From Bacillus sp. NP157 (GTDB lineage: Bacteria > Pseudomonadota > Gammaproteobacteria > Xanthomonadales > Rhodanobacteraceae), in contig CP076546.1 in assembly GCA_018889975.1 (NCBI GenBank), positions 372,001 to 436,000 of the forward strand: 64,000 nucleotides of DNA. Reading direction: 5' to 3'. Below, in pieces: positions 39,715 through 48,102 of this stretch (its first letter is position 1; each line of letters opens with the position of its first letter). The translations under genes and the position numbers were made by a program. The notes under the pieces are model-generated. The model was not told where the DNA came from. It did no database searches and saw nothing but the letters and a program-made list of their open reading frames with translations.

Positions 39715-42449
39715 CACTGACCCGACTGACGAAAGGCGGCAAGAAGGGCGGTAACGTCGTGGCCTACCTCCAGGCGACGGAGTATTACCGGGACAAAGAC
39801 GACGCCGTCCAATCCGCTTCTTCATGGGAAGGCCAGGGCGCGGCCGACCTCGGCCTTTCCGGTGTGCCTACCGCCGAGCAGATGGAGCGTCTGGCCGAAG
39901 GGTTTGACCCGCACAGTTCGCGCAGGAAGGCTCTTGTTCCAAGCGCAGGCAAGGACACCAGGGCCATTGGCGCGGACGCAACCTTTTCGGCGCCCAAGTC
40001 AGTCAGTCTGGCATATGCGGTGGCCTCGCCCGAAGAGCGCGATGCCATCCTGGGCGCCCAACGCGCGGCGGTGGCTTCCGTTCTGGGGTTCATCGAAAAG
40101 GAGGAATTGCTGCGCGCACGGCGCGGCCACGCCGGCATCGATTCGATTGCGACCCAAGGCGTTGTGGCAAGCACGCACTACCATTTTTCCAATCGCAATC
40201 TTGAGCCGCAGCTCCACACGCATACCCTGCTCTACAACGTCGCAAGGGGCGAGGACGGCCAGCTGTGCTGTGTCGAAACCAACGAGATTTTCCGGTACCA
40301 AAAGGCCCTCGGTGCACTGTACCGGACCGAGCTCGCCCGGAACCTCGAAGGCTTGGGCTACGGCATTGAACACACGTTGGGCTTCGATGGGCTCGGCGAA
40401 GCCGACGGGAAAGATGCCTTCGAAATCTCGGGCATCTCGAAAACCTTGCGGGACCATTTCTCGACCCGGGCCAAGGAAGTGGAGGAGTATCAGAAGGCCC
40501 ATCCCCACGCCCGGAACGGTGCGCTGGCAACCCGGAAAAACAAGGACGAACCGACGTTCTCGGAGCTCACCGCCGAGTGGAAGAAATCCCTGGGTGAGCT
40601 CCGCGCAAAGCATCCAGGGATGGTGCCGACGACCGACACCCTGAAAGCCCATAAGGGCATTTCTCGGACCACCGACATGGCCGACGTCATCGACAAGCTG
40701 CACGAGACCGAGGCCGTCATCTCCCGCCCGGCGTTGCTCGAAGCCCTGGCAAAAAACAGCGTGGGGAAGGGGATAGACACCGTCCTTTCCGATGAAAAGG
40801 CCCTTGCCGCCAGAGCCGACATCCACCACATCAAACCGGAACGACAACCGGGGCCGGCGTCACAGTGGTCCAGCCGTCCGACGCTCAAACACCGGGAGAC
40901 CCGGTATGCGAACAGTGAGACCGTCGCCCGGGAAAAGGGTGTGTTGACCATGGCAGCAGAGGCTGCAAAGGACACCCGCCACAGCGTTCCGATGGACCGC
41001 GTCCAGGCCGGCCTTGCTGCGTTCGAGGCCCGGAAATCGGAGGAAACAAATTCAACCTTTCGCCTCACGCCCGAGCAGCGGGCCATGGTTGAGCACACCG
41101 CCCATGCCACCGGTGGCATCGCACTGGTCGTGGGTCGCGCGGGCACTGGAAAGACCACGAGCAGCGAAGCCTGCGTTGAGGTCTGGAAAGGCGAGGGGAT
41201 GACGGTTTTCGGGGCGGCGACAAGCTGGAAGGCTGCCAAGAAACTCCAAAAGGAATCCGGTGTGGAAGGCATCGCCCTGGCCGCCCTCGCAAAGCGCATC
41301 GAAAAGAAAGACCCCGACTGGATGCCCGACGCAAAATCTGTCCTGATGATTGATGAGGCCAGCCTGCTCGGCACCCGGTCGTTTGACGTGGTGCAGCGGG
41401 CTTATTTGAAGGCCGGTGGCAAGGTGATTTTGATAGGGGACCCCCTTCAGCTGGCCTCCGTCGACCAGGGCAGCCCATTCCGCGCCCTCATCGAAAAACA
41501 CGGCTATGCACAGCTCGAAAAAATCACGCGACAGAAGACGACCGAAGGCCTGGACCTCGCCAATCATTTCTACGAGGGCGCAGAGCAGAAGAAGGGCGAA
41601 CGCACGGCGAGCCAAGCCAACACGCTCGGCAAGGCCTTGATGAAGCGCATGGACGACATGGGCGCCGTCCACCGGTTTGACGATGGGAAGAAAGCCGTCG
41701 CGGGTCTGGTGGATGCCTTCTTGTCATCGCCTGAAAAGACGTCCGAAAAACTCGCCATTGCCGCGACAAACGCCGACGTCGATGAGATTGCACGGGGTAT
41801 CCGGCAAGGCTTGAAAGCCCGGGGCGAACTTAGCGCCGTGGACTTCCACGCCGACACCATTACCAGGTCCGGCGGCCAGCAGCGGTTGGCCCTGGCGGTG
41901 GGCGACCGCATCCGGTTCAAAGCAAAGGTGGACGACAGGGCGGCCAAGAATGAGGATGCGACCATCCAGCGCATTCGCCGAAATGCCACCGGTGGTCTGG
42001 ACATCACGGTCCGGATGGATGACGACGCGACCAACGGGAAGGCCCGGGAATTTACCTTTGATTCTCTCCAGCATGACCAGTTCGCCTACGCCTACGCGAT
42101 GACGGCATTCGGCGCGCAGGGGCAGACCAGCCATTCCGCATTCTGGCTCGGTACGCCGACCGACCAGCACCTGGGCCTGGTGGCTGCGACGCGTGCAAAA
42201 CACAGACTGGCCGTTTTCCTCGACAAGGAAGCCGAGGCAGGTTTTTCCAGCAGCCTGGGCCGCCAGAGTCACAAGGCCAACGCCCTGGAAGAAGGTGTCT
42301 CGCAGAGCCAGCGCCGGCCCTTTATGCAGGGCTTTTCCGCGCACCTCGACCGTTTCAAGCAGAACGCCGCCGCCATTTCCCAACGCTTTTTTGGCGAGAA
42401 GGAGCAAAAACCAAAACTCAAAAATCAACAGAGGGGAGTCACCGTATGA
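39708..42449 (+). CDS. MobF-family conjugative relaxase/helicase (TrwC-like)
   Basis: 913 residues. The N-terminal relaxase domain has nucleophile tyrosines near residues 20-27 (YLQATEYYRD) and the metal histidines in HYHFSNRNLEPQLHTHTLLYN-like order (positions about 157-175). The C-terminal helicase half has Walker A VGRAGTGKTTSSEACVE and motif II SVLMIDEASLLGTRS. It nicks oriT, stays bound to the 5' end and unwinds DNA. Length fits TrwC-like proteins. Its 5' end overlaps the upstream gene; the next gene overlaps its stop by 4 nt. Clear transfer marker. Confidence 0.92.
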   Translation: MLTLTRLTKGGKKGGNVVAYLQATEYYRDKDDAVQSASSWEGQGAADLGLSGVPTAEQMERLAEGFDPHSSRRKALVPSAGKDTRAIGADATFSAPKSVSLAYAVASPEERDAILGAQRAAVASVLGFIEKEELLRARRGHAGIDSIATQGVVASTHYHFSNRNLEPQLHTHTLLYNVARGEDGQLCCVETNEIFRYQKALGALYRTELARNLEGLGYGIEHTLGFDGLGEADGKDAFEISGISKTLRDHFSTRAKEVEEYQKAHPHARNGALATRKNKDEPTFSELTAEWKKSLGELRAKHPGMVPTTDTLKAHKGISRTTDMADVIDKLHETEAVISRPALLEALAKNSVGKGIDTVLSDEKALAARADIHHIKPERQPGPASQWSSRPTLKHRETRYANSETVAREKGVLTMAAEAAKDTRHSVPMDRVQAGLAAFEARKSEETNSTFRLTPEQRAMVEHTAHATGGIALVVGRAGTGKTTSSEACVEVWKGEGMTVFGAATSWKAAKKLQKESGVEGIALAALAKRIEKKDPDWMPDAKSVLMIDEASLLGTRSFDVVQRAYLKAGGKVILIGDPLQLASVDQGSPFRALIEKHGYAQLEKITRQKTTEGLDLANHFYEGAEQKKGERTASQANTLGKALMKRMDDMGAVHRFDDGKKAVAGLVDAFLSSPEKTSEKLAIAATNADVDEIARGIRQGLKARGELSAVDFHADTITRSGGQQRLALAVGDRIRFKAKVDDRAAKNEDATIQRIRRNATGGLDITVRMDDDATNGKAREFTFDSLQHDQFAYAYAMTAFGAQGQTSHSAFWLGTPTDQHLGLVAATRAKHRLAVFLDKEAEAGFSSSLGRQSHKANALEEGVSQSQRRPFMQGFSAHLDRFKQNAAAISQRFFGEKEQKPKLKNQQRGVTV

Positions 42450-42844
42450 AAACCACCCACATCACGCGCTCGGCGCTGGCCGCTGCCATGAGCCATGGCC
42501 GCATCGAGCGACAGGGGAGGGCCGCTGCGCTCCACCGAGGCGGCCATGGCTTCGCGGAGATTGGAGAAGAACTGGAGACGAGTCCCGGCGTTGCCGGGCG
42601 GCTCGTGCGTGCAGGCAAGAGCCGCCGGCATCAAGCCCTCGTTGAAGCACAAAAAGCCCATGAGGAACGCCAGGCTGACCGGCAGGCCTTGCGACTGGCG
42701 AAAGCGCTGGAGACGCAAACCGCGATGGCCTTCCGCCGCGCAGGCCTGACGTGGACCGCCGTGGCAGAGCGCACGGGGTGGCCGGCGGTACACCGCGCGC
42801 GCCAGGCGATGCAGGCCGAAAAGAAGGCGCGCTTGACAAAGTGA
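42446..42844 (+). CDS. Hypothetical HTH-like protein (132 aa) after the relaxase
   Basis: ATGA overlap with the relaxase stop. Two helix-turn-helix-like segments: GFAEIGEELETSPGVAGRLVR and AGLTWTAVAERTGWPAVHRAR, joined by a charged helix (EAQKAHEERQADRQALRLAKA). Likely DNA-binding; could regulate the relaxase operon. Arg/Lys-rich. No family recognised. Confidence 0.6.
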   Translation: MKTTHITRSALAAAMSHGRIERQGRAAALHRGGHGFAEIGEELETSPGVAGRLVRAGKSRRHQALVEAQKAHEERQADRQALRLAKALETQTAMAFRRAGLTWTAVAERTGWPAVHRARQAMQAEKKARLTK

Positions 42845-42874
42845 GCTAAAAAAATCGAGTTTCGGAAAAAGGGA

Positions 42875-42928
42875 TTGACAGACCGGGAAACCTTCTTACT
42901 GTGGATGTAGAGAGCACACTTTCTCTCT
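42875..42928 (+). promoter_or_regulatory. Promoter P3 of the surface-protein genes
   Basis: TTGACA (42875-42880), a 16-nt spacer and TACTGT (42897-42902); TACTGT is the same -10 as at 5641. The dyad AGAGAG (42909-42914) and CTCTCT (42923-42928) flanks CACACTTT, close to the GCACGTT core at 5652-5671. Confidence 0.6.
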
Positions 42929-42953
42929 TCCCACAACCTCCAAGGAGTTCCCC

Positions 42954-43106
42954 ATGCTTGCCGACCTTACCGACACCCTTGCCGCCCCCCTCGACGTCTT
43001 CGTTTCCCTCGCGGAAAGCCTGTTCCCCAACACCGGCATGTGGGGCGCGTTGCTCGCATCCCTCGCCACGTGGCCCGCTGCGGCCTTCATCGGGATGATG
43101 GGGTAA
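42954..43106 (+). CDS. Small membrane-type protein (50 aa)
   Basis: CAAGGAGTTCCCC sets the ATG at 42954. 50 residues with an N-terminal amphipathic region (MLADLTDTLAAPLDVFVSLA) and a hydrophobic C-terminal helix (MWGALLASLATWPAAAFIGM). Could be a pilin-like or channel-forming peptide; it precedes the spore-coat-U-like gene by 6 nt. Too short for family assignment. Confidence 0.65.
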   Translation: MLADLTDTLAAPLDVFVSLAESLFPNTGMWGALLASLATWPAAAFIGMMG

Positions 43107-43112
43107 GCCGCC

Positions 43113-43553
43113 ATGAAGACCCTCCTTTCCGCTCTTCTCGCCCTGCTCGCCGTGCCGGCACAGGCCGGCACGACCACGGTGGTCATCCCCGTGGTGGCCC
43201 ACGTTATCAACAGCTGTGAAATCAGCCAGCCGCCCACCATTGCGTTTGACAACCTCGACAGCGCAAAGGGCGGGGCCACCAGCGCTTCCGCTGGCATCAC
43301 TTGTACCAAGGGAGCCACTGCCGCCGTCCGTCTGGTCGGTCCCACGGAGCTCACCGATGGCCGTGGGAACACCATTCCTTACACCGTCACCGACGCCAAC
43401 GGCCAGCCCATCAATGCGACGCAGGGGCCGTCGTTTACCTCGGCCACGGCGTTCAGCCCGACTCTTGTTCCGATGACCGCAAGCATTGCCGGTGGCACCC
43501 GCGTGTCGGATGGCGACTACCGGTCCACGTTGACCATGACCGTCGATTTTTAA
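43113..43553 (+). CDS. Spore coat U (SCPU)-like fimbrial protein
   Basis: 146 residues with a clear signal peptide (MKTLLSALLALLAVPAQAG). Mature chain is beta-rich with CEISQPPTIAFDNLDSAKGG and a second Cys in GITCTKGATAAVRL, then an extended end (SDGDYRSTLTMTVDF), the SCPU pattern. SCPU proteins are exported by chaperone-usher systems; no usher or chaperone gene is present, so a host system or another path would be needed. Same transcript as the 50-aa protein. Confidence 0.7.
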   Translation: MKTLLSALLALLAVPAQAGTTTVVIPVVAHVINSCEISQPPTIAFDNLDSAKGGATSASAGITCTKGATAAVRLVGPTELTDGRGNTIPYTVTDANGQPINATQGPSFTSATAFSPTLVPMTASIAGGTRVSDGDYRSTLTMTVDF

Positions 43554-43586
43554 GGATTCCCCGCAGCCAGCCAAGGAGGAAAGCCC

Positions 43587-43606
43587 GGCCCCGTCAGGGG
43601 CCTTTT
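43587..43606 (+). terminator. Rho-independent terminator after the SCPU-like gene
   Basis: GGCCCC-GTCA-GGGGCC followed by four Ts, 34 nt after the stop codon. Confidence 0.8.
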
Positions 43607-43662
43607 CCGTGGGTGCCCGGACCACATAAACTGGCATGACACTCATACAGGAACAGGGACGC

Positions 43663-44013
43663 ATGGATATCGGCGTTTTTTCGGTAAAGCAGCTCGGCAA
43701 CAATGAAATCGGGGAGCTTATCGCAGGTAAGCAGTCGTTCGTTTTGGAGGACGTTAGCCGGTTGAATATGCCTGAGACCGTGGCGACCTTGGAAAAGCTT
43801 ATTGAGGACGCTGGGCTCCGTTCTCGTGTGTACACGAAGGGGCGGGCGGCGTCCATGGCGGCCGCCGCGATTCCGAATCCTGTGACCATTGCAGGTGGCC
43901 TGGTCGCTGGAATTGGCATCGGTGTGCACAACCTTGCGACCTTCAATCCCGATTACGAAATTGCAAAGAACTTGGCTACCGGCACCCTCACAGTTACATA
44001 CAAAAAATCGTGA
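43663..44013 (+). CDS. Hypothetical protein with glycine-rich hydrophobic segment (116 aa)
   Basis: ATG at 43663 with AGGGA 5 nt upstream; an in-frame ATG at 43636 lacks a clear ribosome site. An N-terminal folded part (GVFSVKQLGNNEIGELIAG) and a central hydrophobic glycine-rich run (AAAAIPNPVTIAGGLVAGIG) that could insert into a membrane. No family recognised. Convergent with the YadA-type gene, with one terminator hairpin between. Confidence 0.55.
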   Translation: MDIGVFSVKQLGNNEIGELIAGKQSFVLEDVSRLNMPETVATLEKLIEDAGLRSRVYTKGRAASMAAAAIPNPVTIAGGLVAGIGIGVHNLATFNPDYEIAKNLATGTLTVTYKKS

Positions 44014-44044
44014 CAAAAAAGCAGGCCCCTCGCGGAGCCTGCTT
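44014..44044 (-). terminator. Terminator of the YadA-type gene
   Basis: AGCAGGC (44020-44026) pairs with GCCTGCT (44037-44043). Read on the minus strand the hairpin is followed by six Ts, 60-odd nt after the adhesin stop. The + strand lacks a T-run, so it mainly serves the minus strand. Confidence 0.75.
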
Positions 44045-44105
44045 CCCGGCCTTCCCACAGGCCTACCCGCCTCCCGCAGGAGTGACGGGTCACGGGTTCA
44101 GAACA

Positions 44106-46004
44106 TCAGTGGTTGAGGCCGATGGAGACAGAGACAGCCACCGCTGACCCCTCCCCGGCGAATGCCCCACCCACCGCCACAGCAACGCGGTCATTTTCAA
44201 ACCGGTGCACGAAGCCGATGCCGATGGCCGACTGTCCACGGTATGACGCCACACCCATGCTCAACTTGTCTTGTTGCTGCACAGAGCCGGCCGACAGGGC
44301 CATCCCACCGATGACCGAGCCCACGGCGCCGGCTTGGTTGATACGGCGGTTGAGGGGGCGAATCTGGCTATCCGTGTATGCCTTGGCCCAATCGCGGGTC
44401 TGCGAATCCCCCACATCGGCGTAGGCATTGGCCTGGCTGAGCGTGCTTTGTGCGGACCGGTTGAGCTGGTCCAGGTTGACCGCGTCCGTGTCGGCCGTTC
44501 CGGCCCGCAGGTTGTGAATGGCCGTGCCGCCACTCCCGCCCAGCGTCACAGCTCCCTGGGAGGCGTCATCGTAATGGACGGCCAAATCATCACGCCCTGA
44601 GCCGACCCCGGCAGGACCCTGCGGCCCCGTGTCGCCCTTGGGGCCCTGGGGGCCGACGCTGCCGCCCTCGCTGCCCGTTTTGCTGTCGAGATACACGAGA
44701 GCCGAATTCACATCCCGGAACATTCCACCAGACAGCTGGAACATTGGTGCAATCGACACTCCGTTGAGTTGCTCCGCACCGCCGCCGTACCACGACGCAA
44801 TCTGGTTACCCTGCCGCATGTTCATCGCGTCGGTGGGATTGATGCCGTCAGAGATGTAGACCAGACGATTCGTGACATCAAGCTCACCGGCCCCGCCGGC
44901 GCGGTGTCCAAAACTCACAGTGTAATTTTCATCTGCGACAGCCCCAGACCCGATGGCGGTGCTGTACCGTCCCGACGACACCGCAAAGGCACCAACCGCC
45001 GTGGAGGCCAGGTTCGTTGCAACGGCCTCCGCGCCAATCGCAGTGGCCTGGCCGCCCTCCGCGTTCGTGATGTCGCCAGTCCGTCCCGCTTGGGCACCTC
45101 CCCCGATGGCGACGTTGTGCTGGTTCAAGCCGCTGCCAGCCCCGGCTCCGGCGCCCACAGCAAGGTTGTTGCCATGGCCCAGCACGGGGTCTCCCATCGC
45201 GGTCGCGGGCTCTGCTTCGCTCGACGACATCCACGCCGCTCCGCCCGACGGCTTCGAATCCAGGGCGCTCAATGCAGAGCCCACATCCGAGTAAGACCCC
45301 GTGGAGAGGTTGTACGTCGGCGACTTGAAGAGGCCGTCCGGCCCGATGCCCGCGCCCCCGCCGAGCCCCCCTGCCACGCTGCGAAGCTGGGCGACATTCA
45401 CAGCATCAAACGCCTCAGTGCCCGCCGCAACGCTTGAAATCACGCGGTTTCCGACATCGACAGAATTGTCCCGCGTGCAGTTCGAGCTCACACCCAAGGC
45501 CACGCAATTTGCGCCTGTGGCTGTGGCGCCAGCCCCAAGGGCAGTCGAGCTTTCACCCGACGCGGACGCTTGCGCGCCGAGCGCGCTAGCGAAGATGCCC
45601 GACGCGGAGGCATTGTCACCGAGCGCCAAGGCGCTTATGGCAGACGCGTCGGAGAAATTGCCGATGGCGATGGCGTTCCCGTCGCTCGCCCGCGCCTGGT
45701 TTCCAAGGGCGGTGGATGACCCGCCGCTGGCCCTCGCGTTTGAGCCGAAGGCGGACGAATTGTCGCCCGTGGCCTGTGCGCGCTCGCCGAGCGCACTTGA
45801 TGCAAATCCGCCCGCAGAGGCCTGGTCGCCTACGGCCGTTCCCTGCTGGCCGGGGGCAACGGCGGTGGGCCCAACCGTCAGGGCTGAACCGGGGGTCGTG
45901 CAGACGTAACCGTCGCACGTCGGGGTTTCCTGCGCGAACAGGGGCAGCGGCGCAAGCGCCACGGCGGCGAGAAAAAGGCGTTTGAGATGGACACGGAAAG
46001 ACAT
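44106..46004 (-). CDS. YadA-type trimeric autotransporter adhesin
   Basis: 632 residues from MSFRVHLKRLFLAAVALAPL, with AAGGAGTC 5 nt before the ATG at 46004. Signal peptide ends near LFAQ. Residues about 50-190 are head repeats of the left-handed parallel roll type (ALGxxAxASG). Neck-like motifs follow, a second head set, a collagen-like stretch (GPQGPKGDTGPQGPAGV), a short stalk and the YadA anchor (KLSMGVASYRGQSAIGIGF to VSIGLNH). It trimerises in the outer membrane and binds surfaces or cells. Its promoter matches that of the ATPase operon. Confidence 0.92.
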   Translation of the reverse strand: MSFRVHLKRLFLAAVALAPLPLFAQETPTCDGYVCTTPGSALTVGPTAVAPGQQGTAVGDQASAGGFASSALGERAQATGDNSSAFGSNARASGGSSTALGNQARASDGNAIAIGNFSDASAISALALGDNASASGIFASALGAQASASGESSTALGAGATATGANCVALGVSSNCTRDNSVDVGNRVISSVAAGTEAFDAVNVAQLRSVAGGLGGGAGIGPDGLFKSPTYNLSTGSYSDVGSALSALDSKPSGGAAWMSSSEAEPATAMGDPVLGHGNNLAVGAGAGAGSGLNQHNVAIGGGAQAGRTGDITNAEGGQATAIGAEAVATNLASTAVGAFAVSSGRYSTAIGSGAVADENYTVSFGHRAGGAGELDVTNRLVYISDGINPTDAMNMRQGNQIASWYGGGAEQLNGVSIAPMFQLSGGMFRDVNSALVYLDSKTGSEGGSVGPQGPKGDTGPQGPAGVGSGRDDLAVHYDDASQGAVTLGGSGGTAIHNLRAGTADTDAVNLDQLNRSAQSTLSQANAYADVGDSQTRDWAKAYTDSQIRPLNRRINQAGAVGSVIGGMALSAGSVQQQDKLSMGVASYRGQSAIGIGFVHRFENDRVAVAVGGAFAGEGSAVAVSVSIGLNH

Positions 46005-46051
46005 GAAAAGACTCCTTGATGTGGGGAAGGGGATAGACACCACCACAAAAA

Positions 46052-46099
46052 GGAGAGGGGCATCTCTACACATCAAAGAGAACTTTTTGACTTTGTCAA
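46052..46099 (-). promoter_or_regulatory. Promoter P6 of the YadA-type adhesin
   Basis: Reverse-strand TTGACA (46094-46099), a 16-nt spacer, TTTGAT (46072-46077) and GTGTAGAGATGCCCCTCTCC (46052-46071). It matches the promoter at 30906 in both hexamers, the spacer length and most of the downstream block. Confidence 0.6.
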
Positions 46100-46172
46100 G
46101 ACCAAAAAGAGATTCTTTCTTGACTAATTTGCGTTCTGCCGGAGGATAAGTTTTTCAGTTGGACATCCATTC

Positions 46173-46556
46173 ATGACCGACTTTTCATCCCGGGCCCTCC
46201 CGGACGCCGCGTGGGACGGGGACCTTGCTGGCGTCCGACTCCTGCTTGAGGCCGGGGCGGACCCTCGCGCGGCCCACGGTTGTGCGCTGCTGCATGCCGC
46301 CCACCGGGGCCATCCCCCCATCGTTGAGCTCCTGTTGGCGGCAGGGGCCGACCCCTTGGCCCGCCGCTCGGAAGCCCTCCACCGGGCTGCGAAGGGCCGG
46401 ACTGCCCGGCATCGGGCGTGTGTCCGGCTTCTGCTGCCTCTGTCTGACACGAGTCGTTGGGAAGGGTGGGAGTGGGAGGAAATTCCACTAAGGGGCTGTC
46501 CGGATGAGCTGGTGAAACTCCGCCCGGATTGCACAGCCAGACCGGCGCGCGGATGA
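46173..46556 (+). CDS. Ankyrin-repeat protein (127 aa)
   Basis: Three ankyrin-like repeats: DAAWDGDLAGVRLLLEAGAD, ALLHAAHRGHPPIVELLLAAGAD, and EALHRAAKGRTARHRACVRLLL. Divergent from the YadA-type gene across the P6 region. A second ankyrin protein ends the 5.7-7.5 kb operon near the other end of the element. Binding partner unknown. Confidence 0.75.
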   Translation: MTDFSSRALPDAAWDGDLAGVRLLLEAGADPRAAHGCALLHAAHRGHPPIVELLLAAGADPLARRSEALHRAAKGRTARHRACVRLLLPLSDTSRWEGWEWEEIPLRGCPDELVKLRPDCTARPARG

Positions 46557-46585
46557 TGCACACCTCAACACTAGGGAGAATAGGG

Positions 46586-47479
46586 ATGTTCCGTTGTCTT
46601 TCCGGGCAGGTCGCTGCCCTGGCCGTGGTCGTCTGTTCGATGGTCGCACTGAGTGCATGCGGCCAGGGCAACCCGTCGGGCGCGCATACCGGCGCGAACA
46701 CCCCGACGGCCAGCTCATCCGCGCCGACCAAGCCGGTGAGCCACGGCACGACCTCGGACGCCGTCCTCCGTTACCTCGGCGCATCTTCGCCGTGCGACCT
46801 TGTCGGCAACAGGACGCCGAAGGACTTCTTTGGCTCTGACATCCACAGCATCATCGGGACCATCCAGCACGTCGGCGCCTCAAAGTCCGAGTACGAGACC
46901 ACAGCCCAGTTCCAGCAGCGCATGGCCAATGCCGTCTCGGGCGCAGCCAATCCCGTCCAGTGCATCCGGGTGGGGGAGACCTCGTTCCAGCGGTACGACG
47001 CAGACGCAGGTGTTGAAACCCTGACGGTGTTCTTCCGGCAGGTCCCCAGGACCGAAAAGGGGGAGTTTGTGAAGGTCAGCGAGCGGACCGCGTCCCTCGG
47101 GTCCTATGATGCCCAGAACGCGTTTGGTGCCCACGTTGAGGTGTCCGAGCGGCGGACGGTGGTCGAGGGCGTTGTGTTCGACGGTAAGGCGCTGGATGCA
47201 GCGTTCCGCAAGCTCGGCGCAAAGCGCACCCCGGACAGAACGACCATCCGCCTGAAGATGGACGTTGACACGGCGAAGGCGCTCCCCAAGGACTTGTCCG
47301 TGTTGCTCGTGTATCAGTGGTTGCCGCCTTTTTATGGAGCGGAGACCAACTACGAAAGCCCGAGCTTTTCGTCACCGGAGCGGTCACAGGAAGAGCTCAA
47401 TTACCTCCACGGCCGGCTCACGGGCGTCGTCGTCTACAGCCCGTCCAGCGGCACTATTTTTGCCTCGGGTACGCCTTGA
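46586..47479 (+). CDS. Lipoprotein of unknown function (297 aa)
   Basis: AGGGAGAATAGGG places the ATG at 46586 (MFRCLSGQVAALAVVVCSMV); frames upstream overlap the ankyrin gene's end. Lipobox ALSACG. Ser/Ala/Thr-rich linker, then a mixed alpha/beta domain with VQCIRVGETSFQRYDADAG and RTTIRLKMDVDTAKALPKDL. No family recognised. Exported and lipid-anchored; possible surface or periplasmic role. Confidence 0.65.
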   Translation: MFRCLSGQVAALAVVVCSMVALSACGQGNPSGAHTGANTPTASSSAPTKPVSHGTTSDAVLRYLGASSPCDLVGNRTPKDFFGSDIHSIIGTIQHVGASKSEYETTAQFQQRMANAVSGAANPVQCIRVGETSFQRYDADAGVETLTVFFRQVPRTEKGEFVKVSERTASLGSYDAQNAFGAHVEVSERRTVVEGVVFDGKALDAAFRKLGAKRTPDRTTIRLKMDVDTAKALPKDLSVLLVYQWLPPFYGAETNYESPSFSSPERSQEELNYLHGRLTGVVVYSPSSGTIFASGTP

Positions 47480-47592
47480 TGCGAGCTTTCAACCCCATCG
47501 TCCATGCAGTCATCGAATGGACGGCGTTGGCACGGTGCCCGGAGATTTTCCCAAACGATATTATTCATGCAGGGGTGTCAATGTCTGTGCTG

Positions 47593-48048
47593 CTAGCCCC
47601 GGAATGTTTGTGAACCGTCGAGCTTGCGGATGTCCCCATGCAGGGAGAGGCCATTCATTTCCTTCCCTACGGTCTCGGCAAGCTCAACCCCGAGCTTGCG
47701 AGCCATTGCCAGCGTGTGACGTGACCAGCTCGTGGAACCACACTGGATGTGCTGGACGATGAGGCAGGCCCGCCGCCGGTCGAGGGGGCGCGTGGAAACA
47801 GCTTCGTCTGTGAGCAGGGCCTGGGCGAGGATGACGGCCCGCAGGACGCCCGACAAGGCGACATTGCGCGGCAGGACGTCGAGCCAAGCCTCCGGCGGTG
47901 TGATGTCTTGGGAAACCGGGGTCTTCATCGGTGACTGCGATGGCAAGGCATCCAGCCGGGCCCACAGGCGGCCGAGGGAGGCGGCGGTCTGGACGAGCAG
48001 CCAGCGGACGGCATTGTCGGGCAGGGTGGGAGGGGCTTCATCAACCAT
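47593..48048 (-). CDS. Hypothetical protein (151 aa) downstream of the integrase
   Basis: From the ATG at 48048 (MVDEAPPTLPDNAVRWLLVQ); a GTG at 48078 is also possible. Mostly helical: LLVQTAASLGRLWARLDAL, VALSGVLRAVILAQALLTDEA. A final charged region (LGVELAETVGKEMNGLSLHG). No family recognised. 54 nt after the integrase stop on the same strand, so it may share its transcript. Confidence 0.55.
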   Translation of the reverse strand: MVDEAPPTLPDNAVRWLLVQTAASLGRLWARLDALPSQSPMKTPVSQDITPPEAWLDVLPRNVALSGVLRAVILAQALLTDEAVSTRPLDRRRACLIVQHIQCGSTSWSRHTLAMARKLGVELAETVGKEMNGLSLHGDIRKLDGSQTFRG

Positions 48049-48102
48049 GGGGGCGATGATGCCCCCGGCGATTGTCACGGAATGAGAAAGCGCGGAGGGC
48101 TC

